DNA of 64,000 bases from Armatimonadetes bacterium Uphvl-Ar1 (GTDB lineage Bacteria > Armatimonadota > Fimbriimonadia > Fimbriimonadales > Fimbriimonadaceae), in NCBI GenBank assembly GCA_002162075.1, contig CP021423.1, positions 806,001 to 870,000 of the forward strand, given 5' to 3'. The position numbers and the translations under genes are program-made. Positions 44,620 through 52,070 of the stretch are shown here, one piece after another. The notes beneath the pieces are model-generated. The model was given only the letters and a program-made list of their open reading frames with translations, had not been told where the DNA came from and ran no database searches. Every line of letters starts with the position of its first letter. Position 1 is the stretch's first letter.

Positions 44620-45627
44620 ATGAGCGATTGGCGGTCGGATTTGTTGGCATGGTTTGACCGTGAGCAGAGGTCAATGCCTTGGCGGAAACAATATCACGTT
44701 GATCCTTATGCGGTTTGGGTGAGTGAGGTGATGCTCCAGCAAACGACGGTCGCGGCGGTGATTCCATTTTATGAGCGATGGATGGCCCGGTTTCCGACAG
44801 CGGAGGCATTGGCGGCAGCGAGCGAAGAGGAGGTTTTGCAGTATTGGCAGGGGCTGGGATACTATTCTCGGGCGAGAAATTTGCACAAGGGTGTTCGAAC
44901 AGTGGTACTACAGGGCTGGCCCGAATCTGTCGGGGATTGGCGGCTGATTTCTGGAGTTGGGGATTATACGGCGGGGGCAATTGGATCAATTGCTCAGAGC
45001 ATTGTTGTTCCAGCCGTCGATGGAAACGTGGAGCGGGTATTTTCGCGGCGATTTATGGTCAGTGACACTGGTGAAAAATTAAAGCGCTACGCAACTTTTT
45101 GGGCTGGTCGCAACGTTGATCCACAGCGTCCAGGAGATTGGAACCAGGCGTTAATGGAGCTTGGAGCGACGGTTTGCACGCCAAAGAATCCAGCTTGTGG
45201 GAGGTGTCCGGTTGCGATTAGTTGTGAAGCATTTCAGGCGGGTCGGGTTGGGGAATTTCCGGCACCGATGCCTAAGAAAGATTGGATTGAGTTGAATCAT
45301 GTTACGGTGGTTCCGTTTTGGGGTGATCAAGTTGGATTAGTGCAGGCTAAACCGGGAGAATGGTGGTCAGGACTTTGGCAACCACCGAGGGGGGACGTTG
45401 GGGCAGATTTAGGAATTGGGGAAGGAGAGTTCGTTGGCCGATTTAAGCATGTTGTCACTCGGCATAAGATAACTTTGGAAGTTCGACGGTTGGGAGTGGA
45501 GTGTCATTTGGACGGACTAACGTGGTTTGAATTGGCGGAATTGGACGAAGTACCGATGAGCGCGCCAGGAAGACGGGCGGTCAATCTTGCTCTTGCCGCA
45601 AGTTTAAGGCTTCCTGGGTTGGAATAA
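44620..45627 (+). CDS. mutY: A/G-specific adenine glycosylase
   Basis: MutY removes adenine mispaired with 8-oxoguanine. The 335-residue protein has the HhH-GPD core: PWRKQYHVDPYAVWVSEVMLQQTTV (catalytic Glu), GLGYYSRARNLHKG, and ISGVGDYTAGAIGSIA with the catalytic Asp in VDGNVERVFSR. A 4Fe-4S loop follows as C-x6-C-x2-C-x5-C (CTPKNPACGRCPVAISC). A shortened NUDIX-like C-terminal domain (VPFWGDQVGLVQAK, WWSGLWQPPRG) recognises 8-oxoguanine. It is directly downstream of pyrF. The last 47 bases overlap a convergent small gene. Confidence 0.95.
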   Translation: MSDWRSDLLAWFDREQRSMPWRKQYHVDPYAVWVSEVMLQQTTVAAVIPFYERWMARFPTAEALAAASEEEVLQYWQGLGYYSRARNLHKGVRTVVLQGWPESVGDWRLISGVGDYTAGAIGSIAQSIVVPAVDGNVERVFSRRFMVSDTGEKLKRYATFWAGRNVDPQRPGDWNQALMELGATVCTPKNPACGRCPVAISCEAFQAGRVGEFPAPMPKKDWIELNHVTVVPFWGDQVGLVQAKPGEWWSGLWQPPRGDVGADLGIGEGEFVGRFKHVVTRHKITLEVRRLGVECHLDGLTWFELAELDEVPMSAPGRRAVNLALAASLRLPGLE

Positions 45628-45895
45628 TGAGCCAGCCTTCGGCCTGTGCGTTGAGGACGAAGAGGAGGACAAACGTGAGACCGACGCTGACTAAGAAGAG
45701 GTTGATAACGAACATGAGCAGAGGAAGACCAATTTTGCGAGCGAATTTTTCTTGGCGATTGATGGATGCGCGGACTTTTTCTCGTTTATGGGGTGGGGAG
45801 AGGTTGATGGCGGCACGTTGGAGTTTTCGGCTTCCGGGGCGGCGGATGAGCCAGAGCATGAAGTACCAAATGCGCCGAGCGAGCCACCGCGTCAT
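45581..45895 (-). CDS. Small membrane protein coupled to the ADP-ribosylglycohydrolase-like gene
   Basis: 104 residues with an Arg/Lys-rich N-terminal half (residues 1-52) and one long hydrophobic helix (LPLLMFVINLFLVSVGLTFVLLFVL). Its ATG overlaps the stop of the upstream gene (TAATG), a sign of translational coupling. The 3' end overlaps mutY on the other strand by 47 bases. No family recognised. Confidence 0.6.
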   Translation of the reverse strand: MTRWLARRIWYFMLWLIRRPGSRKLQRAAINLSPPHKREKVRASINRQEKFARKIGLPLLMFVINLFLVSVGLTFVLLFVLNAQAEGWLIIPTQEALNLRQEQD

Positions 45896-47985
45896 TAGGG
45901 GTCAGTGATAAATTCCTGAGGAGTGATGATCCGGCCTGACTCATCATAGAATGCTAGTCGGAGCGGCGGAATTGGGTCGCGCCCACGTACGATTTTGATC
46001 AGAATACGGGATTCTCCGGCGGTTGTGAATTCGGATGATCCTGACGCATGGAGAAAGGGTTTGGGGGTCGTATCGTTGTAGCTGGTTACGAGAGTGCCGT
46101 CGATCCAGATTTTGAGTCCGCCGGGAAATTGCGTTTGCAGATTGAGCAGGCCGGAGGAATTCCAGGTGACATGAGCGTAAAGGTAAGCAACGCCGGGGCC
46201 GCCGTTGAAGACAGGTTCAAGGTCAAATTCAGTGGCAGGGAAATTTTGGACTTGCCAGCGAATGCCCATCTCACTACGACCGGAGAATGGTTGGGTCATT
46301 GACTGGATTTTTTGATTGTTCTTTTCGGGTGGGTGTTCGTAGGAGAAGCCGGTGCCTTCGATGTTAACGAACGGGCCGAGAACCGAGAATTGAGTGGGTT
46401 GAAGGAATGGGATGAGGAGTTGGTAGTTGTCCACTCGGAGACGGAGGTTGGTGTCGGGGGCCGTTGTCGTTGGAGGTTGGATAACGGTCGGGAATTTGAC
46501 CGATTCTCCGGGGCGGAGGGCGCAATCGGCGATTCGGCTTGCGATTTGCCATCCTTCTGGTCCGGTGATAGCCAAGGCGATGTTGCGCGTCTCTCCGGTC
46601 GGGTTTTTGATTGTGATTTGGAGCTTTTTAACGGGCGGTGCAGCAATTGGTGTTTCGAGGTAGTTGGCGGTGATAATGAGTCCAGCGAGTTCGGTTGTGG
46701 TTGTGGTGTTGTGAGTACAGGTTAGTTCTGGTGTGGTGATGTTTTGGACTTGTTCTTGATCCTCTCCTGAGCCCACCCGGGGGAGAGGGGTGTCGCTTTC
46801 TAAGCTAGCATTGGTGTCATTTAGTTCTTGTTCTCGGCCCCCTCCTAAGTCCAGCACCAGGGGAGGTGGGGGGGCATCTTCTGAATCAGAATTGGTGCTA
46901 GGTTGTTCTAGCGGTTCTTGGCCCCCTCCTGAGTCCTCCCCCAGCGGGGGAGGGGGGGCATCTTCTGAATTAGGATTGGCGTTAGGTTGTTCTAACGATT
47001 CTTGATCTTCTCCTAAGTCCCCGGATTGAGTCTGGGGCAGGCTCTCCCCTTGGAGGGGAAGGGCGACACTTTCTGAGATGAGACGGGCAAAGTCAGCGAT
47101 GCCAGCGGGGGGAGAGATGTGTTTGAGGGCGTGGGTGGCAAGGAATGCAGGGTCGAGTGAGGTGATGTAGTCGGGACGGAGTGGCGACCACAGGAAACAC
47201 GCGATGGCTGCGGCAGTCGCCGCGCTGAGTTCAGACTGGCCGCCGCATCCAGCTGCGATGAGCATTGCTTGTTCACTATTCTGATCGGAGTGAAGGAGCC
47301 CGAGGAGAGCAAATGCGGCGGTTGCAACGCAATGAGATCGGTTGATATCGGGGAAATTAGTGGCGAATTGGTTGGCGAAGAATTGAGCGGCCTCCGGATT
47401 TCCGATATTTTTTGAAATTGCGGGAGTGATGCGATGAAGTTGGGATTCAGCGGGAAGGATTGCGGTGACTCGATTGAGGAAATCTTGGGCGGTGTCTCCA
47501 GGCTGAGATAGGCTGAGAGCTACGGCAAGTGCAGCGGGAATCCATGCGCCATCGCCCGCATGGTCAATGCCGGCGTCGTGAAATGCAGAGGTATATGCGG
47601 CTTGGGGGTTACCGAAGTGGAGAAAACCCCAGATAAGTGAACGCAGGATGGCGCGCGGTCCATCGCTCAGTGGATTGTCGAGAGAACCGGAATAGGGAGT
47701 TCCATATCCTCGGCGGAGATTGAAAAGCCCAAAAGCAGTTTCGTCGGTGTGGTCATCAAGGGACTCGAGAAGGATTTGACCGTAGAGGAAGGGTTTGCGG
47801 TTTTCGAGGTGTGCTTTTTGCCAGATAAGCCACGAATCGAGGCTCGCGTGGGGCGACATTCTGGTTGGAATGGGAGAGTATCCGGTGAGGCGTTGGAATT
47901 GGGTTCGTCCGACATGGGGGCTACCGAGAGCGAGCCCCGCAATTGCGCCGAGAGCGGCTTGTTCAACCTGAATTTGAATACTCAT
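45895..47985 (-). CDS. ADP-ribosylglycohydrolase-like protein with in-frame palindromic repeats and C-terminal beta domain
   Basis: 696 residues. Residues 1-310 look like the all-helical ADP-ribosylglycohydrolase fold (GAIAGLALGSPHVG, FHDAGIDHAGDGAWIPAALAVAL, AAGCGGQSELSAATAAAIACF), though the usual acidic metal residues are partly altered, so activity is uncertain. Residues about 315-410 are a linker built from palindromic repeats A11-A14, read as PPPPLGEDSGGG separated by SLEQPNANPNSEDA-type spacers. Residues 430-690 are beta-rich domains (KLQITIKNPTGETRNIALAI, then a jelly-roll-like NFPATEFDLEPVFNGGPG). No signal peptide is seen. Repeats keep the frame open through four copies. It is followed by a coupled membrane protein gene. 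Confidence 0.7.
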   Translation of the reverse strand: MSIQIQVEQAALGAIAGLALGSPHVGRTQFQRLTGYSPIPTRMSPHASLDSWLIWQKAHLENRKPFLYGQILLESLDDHTDETAFGLFNLRRGYGTPYSGSLDNPLSDGPRAILRSLIWGFLHFGNPQAAYTSAFHDAGIDHAGDGAWIPAALAVALSLSQPGDTAQDFLNRVTAILPAESQLHRITPAISKNIGNPEAAQFFANQFATNFPDINRSHCVATAAFALLGLLHSDQNSEQAMLIAAGCGGQSELSAATAAAIACFLWSPLRPDYITSLDPAFLATHALKHISPPAGIADFARLISESVALPLQGESLPQTQSGDLGEDQESLEQPNANPNSEDAPPPPLGEDSGGGQEPLEQPSTNSDSEDAPPPPLVLDLGGGREQELNDTNASLESDTPLPRVGSGEDQEQVQNITTPELTCTHNTTTTTELAGLIITANYLETPIAAPPVKKLQITIKNPTGETRNIALAITGPEGWQIASRIADCALRPGESVKFPTVIQPPTTTAPDTNLRLRVDNYQLLIPFLQPTQFSVLGPFVNIEGTGFSYEHPPEKNNQKIQSMTQPFSGRSEMGIRWQVQNFPATEFDLEPVFNGGPGVAYLYAHVTWNSSGLLNLQTQFPGGLKIWIDGTLVTSYNDTTPKPFLHASGSSEFTTAGESRILIKIVRGRDPIPPLRLAFYDESGRIITPQEFITDP
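46761..47067. repeat. Palindromic repeat family A, copies A11-A14, inside the ADP-ribosylglycohydrolase-like gene
   Basis: Four copies start near 46761, 46838, 46922 and 47006. The last three are 84 bases apart, again a multiple of three. Their spacers are homologous to one another (GCATCTTCTGAAT...GGTTGTTCTA) but differ from the cca spacers. A14 is the long variant with CAGGCTCTCCC. Translation on the minus strand is in the same frame as in cca. Confidence 0.85.
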
Positions 47986-48053
47986 GAATTCTGCCTTAGT
48001 TTATCGTGGAAAGGGGGCTGGGGTTGCGCCGATTTGGGCAGTAGAATTTGGAA

Positions 48054-48629
48054 ATGCAACAGATTGACCACGCTATTTTTCGGTGGATCAATCAGTGGCC
48101 GGATTTTGTTTTCCCATTGTTTTATGGACTGAGTGAAGGGAATAAGTGGTTGGGAGTAAGAATTTTCCTTCTGGTGTTTTTGGTTTTTTGTCTGAGCCGG
48201 CCGAAATTGCGGGTGCCGGTGGTTTTGGCAATTTTGGCGTTTCCCCTTGCTAATGAAGTTTGTGATCTGCTCAAGAATGGATTGATGATGCCGAGGCCGA
48301 GTGTGGATTTTCCGGAGGCGATTGTCCGAGTGAATCGTTTGACAAGTTTTGGGACAGCCAGCGCGCATTCGGCAAATATGATGGCGGTGGCAACGGCGTT
48401 TTTGATATATGCTCGGCCCTGGGGCTGGGGCTGGTTTGTGGTCGCGATTTTGACGGGAATTTCACGGGTTTATGTGGGAGTTCATTACCCTTACCAGGTG
48501 TTGTTTGGGTGGCTCGTGGGGGCAGGAGTTGCTTTTGGGCTTGCGCAAATTTGGGAGTTGATTAAAAAACGTCGTGGTCTTCGGAATGAAGACCACGACG
48601 ACCAGATTCCCGAAAGCTCGGCGGTTTAA
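48054..48629 (+). CDS. PAP2 superfamily phosphatase (undecaprenyl-diphosphatase-like)
   Basis: About 191-193 residues (ATG 48054; an earlier in-frame start at 48048 adds two residues). Five to six transmembrane helices carry the three PAP2 motifs: K-x6-RP (KNGLMMPRP), SAHSANMM (the PSGH equivalent, here ASAH) and R-x5-H-x3-Q/D (RVYVGVHYPYQV). It would dephosphorylate a lipid phosphate such as undecaprenyl diphosphate at the membrane. The last codons double as the terminator hairpin of the convergent GerMN gene. Confidence 0.9.
   Translation: MQQIDHAIFRWINQWPDFVFPLFYGLSEGNKWLGVRIFLLVFLVFCLSRPKLRVPVVLAILAFPLANEVCDLLKNGLMMPRPSVDFPEAIVRVNRLTSFGTASAHSANMMAVATAFLIYARPWGWGWFVVAILTGISRVYVGVHYPYQVLFGWLVGAGVAFGLAQIWELIKKRRGLRNEDHDDQIPESSAV
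48570..48600 (-). terminator. Minus-strand terminator embedded in the PAP2 coding sequence
   Basis: A perfect 13-bp stem (48570-48582 with 48588-48600) around GGAAT is followed on the minus strand by six T residues. It terminates the amidase-GerMN transcript, but lies within the last codons of the convergent PAP2 gene (RRGLRNEDHDD). Confidence 0.85.
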
Positions 48630-49189
48630 TTGCCATCCATTGGGATGACGGGCTGGGGTTCAGACAAGTCAATGTGTCCGCCAATTGATTCGATTTTCTT
48701 GCCTTCGACAAGGAACTGGACGGCGTTGATGTCTTTGAATTGACTCATGACTTTGAGGACGCCTTCGACGAGAATCATTTCATCCATACTGCCAAATCCG
48801 GCTTCGGTTTCCTTGCTCATGTCGACGGTGGCGATTTTGTCCTTGGTTGTGACACTGAGAACTTTTGTTCCGGCGGGGATGGAATCCAGTTTGCTGAGAT
48901 ATTGATTGATCGCCCAGACTTTGGGGTCGACGCCCGGAGGTGGGGTTGAGGACGAGCGGTCATATTTAACGTCGTCCTGAGTTACTCGGGGGGTGAGTTC
49001 GGTCACTTCTCCGTTTTGTGGCTCATCGGGAGTGACTTGGATGTTAGGTTTTGATTGCGCTGCGACTTCGGGTTGTGGCTTGGGGCTGGCCTGCTCATTG
49101 CTGGCGTAGATGCCGAGCCCGGCGAGGGTGACAGTGCCGAGGGCGATGAGGCCGAGGGCGAGACCGTTTCGATTGCTGTTTTTACCCAT
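48626..49189 (-). CDS. GerMN domain-containing envelope protein
   Basis: 187 residues. One N-terminal membrane segment (residues 10-30: LALGLIALGTVTLAGLGIYA) is followed by a Pro/Gln-rich linker and a GerMN domain at about 85-180 (INQYLSKLDSIPAGTKVLSVTTKDKIATVDMSKE, AVQFLVEGKKIESIGGHID). GerMN domains occur in spore-germination and LpqB-type proteins and are often encoded with N-acetylmuramoyl-L-alanine amidases. The gene starts two bases after the amidase stop, so they form an operon. It overlaps the PAP2 stop by four bases. Confidence 0.88.
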   Translation of the reverse strand: MGKNSNRNGLALGLIALGTVTLAGLGIYASNEQASPKPQPEVAAQSKPNIQVTPDEPQNGEVTELTPRVTQDDVKYDRSSSTPPPGVDPKVWAINQYLSKLDSIPAGTKVLSVTTKDKIATVDMSKETEAGFGSMDEMILVEGVLKVMSQFKDINAVQFLVEGKKIESIGGHIDLSEPQPVIPMDGN

Positions 49190-49191
49190 GA

Positions 49192-50790
49192 TTATTTGTT
49201 CCCCAGGAAGATTTCTACGCCTCGGAGAATAGCTTGGGCCATTCTCTCGGTGAAATCTTTGGATGAGAGCTGTGCTCGGTCGTTTTTGTGGTTGATGAAT
49301 CCTAGTTCGATGAGTACCGATGGAACGGTGCTGTCGCGGAGGACTTTGAATCCGGAGCTGTATATGCGTGAGTCTGACCAGGTACCGAGGTCAGGGATTT
49401 TGCTGACTTTAGCGATTTCGGACTGGATGCACTCGGCGAGGAGCCGGTCGAATGGGTCTTGCTTGTGATAGAAAGTCATTCCTCCGGATCGGCCGTTTTC
49501 TTTGGCGATACTGTTGACGTGGATACTGATAAATGCAGCGGCTTGACTTCGATTGGCGATAGCTGGACGCTCGCTGAGTGACGGATAGACATCAGTTGAT
49601 CTTGTGAGAATGACGCTGGCTCCGTAGCTTTGGAGAAGTTCGCCGAGTCGGACGCTGATCGGGAGGACAATGTCTTTTTCATAGAGATTTCCGAATCTTG
49701 CCCCGCTATCCTTGCCTCCGTGTCCGGGGTCAATAACGATCACTTTGCCTTGGAGTCCACCTGATCGGGGCGGAACGGATACTCGAATGCGGATGGTATT
49801 TCCACTCGTAGATGCCGAAAAAGCCATGGCGCGACTGGTCACGATTGTGAGCGTTGCACTTCTTCCGTCCGAGCCAGTCTGCATCGAGGTGATCCATCGG
49901 GAAGACTCGAGCTTGGTACTGGTCATCTGCCGGAATTCGGCATCGGGGAGGGTGATTTGGAGTTGGGTAGGAGTGATGTATTGAACAGAAGGTGGCGAAG
50001 TGAGTGACTTTGAAGATTTGATTGTAAGGAGGGTGCTTGCGTTTGTATCTTCGGCGATCTGGGGTTGATCGAGGATGAAATTCGGAGCGGCGGTTCCAGC
50101 GGGAGCAGGGTTTGTGTTTCGGACTGGAACGATTGGCTCAGTTATCTTTGAAGGGTCTTGGGAAACGACGGTTGGCAGAGGAACTTTGAGCTGCCGGGTT
50201 TCGGGGGACGCTTTTGCTGAGACAGCAACTGCTCCGGGGTGTTCGAGAACGACTCGAGCGGTGCTGGGGTCGAACTGACCAATTCTCCACCAAGCGGGGA
50301 GGGTTGAATTTTCGGGGACATCCATGCGCCCGCCGATGAAGTCGATGACAAGGCGGTCGGGGTTGGTGAGACGAAGGTATTTAGGTCTGACTTTGATTGT
50401 GGAGTCAACTTGAAGGCCTTCAGGAGTGATTTCAACATTCCGGATTCTTCCGAGAACTCGATAGTGGTCTCCGTCCCATTCAGCGAGGGCTCCGAGGTAC
50501 CGAGCGGACTCGGTGAGGGACATTAGGAGCTTGCCTTCTTCGCGGAGGATTGGAACTCGGAACAGCTTGCCTTCGGTGACAACTTGCATTTCGTTGCCAT
50601 TGAGGGAAACGTTCCATTGCCAGGACTTGGCGAGAGATGGTTCGATAAAGCATTGATCACCGACACGGAATGCTGATGTTGTGTTGGGTGCGTTGTAGGT
50701 CAGTTGAACGGAAACTGGTTCAAGTTTGGCGGCGCTTGCTGCGCACGCTAGCACCATCCATGGAGCTAAACAGGCGATCCATCGCTTCAT
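49192..50790 (-). CDS. N-acetylmuramoyl-L-alanine amidase (AMIN plus Amidase_3)
   Basis: About 532 residues from ATG 50790 (MKRWIACLAPWMVLACAASA, signal peptide); ATG 50802 adds MPNV. The N-terminal part is a copper-amine-oxidase-like domain (LTYNAPNTTSAFRVGDQCFIEPSLA), then AMIN-type domains (LRLTNPDRLVIDF). The C-terminal catalytic Amidase_3 zinc domain has VIDPGHGGKDSGARFG (His, Glu), ISIHVNS (His) and VLIELGFINH (catalytic Glu). It cuts peptide stems from peptidoglycan in the periplasm. The GerMN gene follows in the same operon. Confidence 0.94.
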   Translation of the reverse strand: MKRWIACLAPWMVLACAASAAKLEPVSVQLTYNAPNTTSAFRVGDQCFIEPSLAKSWQWNVSLNGNEMQVVTEGKLFRVPILREEGKLLMSLTESARYLGALAEWDGDHYRVLGRIRNVEITPEGLQVDSTIKVRPKYLRLTNPDRLVIDFIGGRMDVPENSTLPAWWRIGQFDPSTARVVLEHPGAVAVSAKASPETRQLKVPLPTVVSQDPSKITEPIVPVRNTNPAPAGTAAPNFILDQPQIAEDTNASTLLTIKSSKSLTSPPSVQYITPTQLQITLPDAEFRQMTSTKLESSRWITSMQTGSDGRSATLTIVTSRAMAFSASTSGNTIRIRVSVPPRSGGLQGKVIVIDPGHGGKDSGARFGNLYEKDIVLPISVRLGELLQSYGASVILTRSTDVYPSLSERPAIANRSQAAAFISIHVNSIAKENGRSGGMTFYHKQDPFDRLLAECIQSEIAKVSKIPDLGTWSDSRIYSSGFKVLRDSTVPSVLIELGFINHKNDRAQLSSKDFTERMAQAILRGVEIFLGNK

Positions 50791-50922
50791 AACGTTTGGC
50801 ATTATGGCTGATAAACGAGCAAAAGTACTTGATGGTTCAACAAAATGGGGAGTTTTTGTAGGATTTCGCATAAATATTATATTCGGGGAAACTGTCGAAA
50901 CCTATAGTGGATTGTTAGAGTT

Positions 50923-51729
50923 TTAGGAGTCGGCGTGACCAAGGTTGTCGACAGCTTCTATATCTTCTTCAATTGATTCTGGGATTCCATCCTCCGGAGT
51001 GGCTTGATTGCGGTAAGCGTGGATGCCCCCGCCGATGAGGATGAGGAAGAGGACGCTCCAGAAGAGTGCAGGAGGCATTTCCGGAATATAGAAACCGGGC
51101 TTTGCGATTTTGGTGTAGTGGTGGGCAGACATTACGGCGAGTTTGACGCCGGCCCAACCTACGAGGAGGAATGCCATGTGTTCGAGGAACGGATACTTTT
51201 CGAGTAGACCGAGGAAGACTTTAGCGGCGTAGCGGAGAAGGATGACGCCGATGATTGCACCAGCGTATATAACCCAAAGTTTGGATTCAAACTTCTGACC
51301 TTCGCCGACTTGGACTAGGGCGACGGCGGCGAGAACGCTATCAACGGCGAATGCGATGTCGGCGAGTTCAACGAGAAGGACGGTTTTCCAGAAGCTCGCT
51401 TTGTCTCCTATGTGGCCGACTTGCTTTTCCTCGTGATGGTCTCGGTTAAAGAAGAAATGTTTAACGGTGATCCAAACCAGATAGAGTGCGCCAATGGCTT
51501 GGAGCCACCAGAGTCCCATGATAAATGTGGCAAGCAGGATAGCGATCGCGCGAAAAATGAAGGCTCCACCTAGACCATAGATGAGGGCTTTACCCCGGAG
51601 TTTCTCCGGGAGATGGCGCACCATGATCGCAAGGACAAGAGCATTATCGGCGGAGAGCAGGCCTTCGAGAAGGATGAGCATCCCGATGACGGGGATGTCG
51701 GTGACCTCAAAGATTTGCTGGGGGATCAT
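50923..51729 (-). CDS. TerC family integral membrane protein
   Basis: 268 residues from ATG 51729 (MIPQQIFEVTDIPVIGM). TerC proteins have seven to nine membrane helices and are linked to metal (manganese) export and tellurite resistance. The family motifs are LEGLLSADNALVLAIMV and VELADIAFAVDSVLAAVAL, with the paired Asp residues in membrane helices. A His-rich loop (RDHHEEK) and a C-terminal acidic tail (PESIEEDIEAVDNLGHADS) are seen. It is divergent from the FmdB gene. Confidence 0.92.
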   Translation of the reverse strand: MIPQQIFEVTDIPVIGMLILLEGLLSADNALVLAIMVRHLPEKLRGKALIYGLGGAFIFRAIAILLATFIMGLWWLQAIGALYLVWITVKHFFFNRDHHEEKQVGHIGDKASFWKTVLLVELADIAFAVDSVLAAVALVQVGEGQKFESKLWVIYAGAIIGVILLRYAAKVFLGLLEKYPFLEHMAFLLVGWAGVKLAVMSAHHYTKIAKPGFYIPEMPPALFWSVLFLILIGGGIHAYRNQATPEDGIPESIEEDIEAVDNLGHADS

Positions 51730-51803
51730 GGGCGATTGGACTCTTGAAAAGCTTGATGATTCTGTCACAATTTTAGCGATCGAGACAGTCTCGGGTGAAA
51801 AGA

Positions 51804-52061
51804 ATGCCAATTTACGTTTACGAATGCGACACATGCCACGACGTTTATGAAGTTGAGCAACGAATAATTGAGGATGCGTTGACGGAGTGTCGGTGTGGGA
51901 AGGGGAATGTGAAACGAGTTATTCAGCCGGTGGGCGTGGCTTTTAAGGGTTCGGGATTTTATGTCAATGACGTGGCGAGTGGTAGTTCCGCTCCGAAGCA
52001 GACGCCTGACGAGCCGGTTAAAGCTGAGACGCCAAAGGTTGATGCTCCGGCGAGCGAATAG
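51804..52061 (+). CDS. FmdB family zinc ribbon protein
   Basis: 85 residues from ATG 51804 (MPIYVYECDTCHDVYEVEQ). It has the FmdB regulatory zinc ribbon: CDTC at residues 8-11 and a second pair as C-R-C (ECRCGKGNVKRVI), one residue closer than the usual CxxC. GVAFKGSGFYVNDV is the typical segment after the ribbon. The tail is rich in Pro, Lys, Glu and Ala. Its role in bacteria is unclear; it is often called a regulatory protein. A GTG nine bases upstream is an alternative start. Confidence 0.88.
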   Translation: MPIYVYECDTCHDVYEVEQRIIEDALTECRCGKGNVKRVIQPVGVAFKGSGFYVNDVASGSSAPKQTPDEPVKAETPKVDAPASE

Positions 52062-52070
52062 TTTGCGTTT

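Noticed and set aside
50804-50926. A 40-codon plus-strand ORF between the amidase and TerC genes
   Set aside because: It overlaps the amidase leader and lacks a good ribosome binding site; both neighbours are on the minus strand and no terminator supports it.
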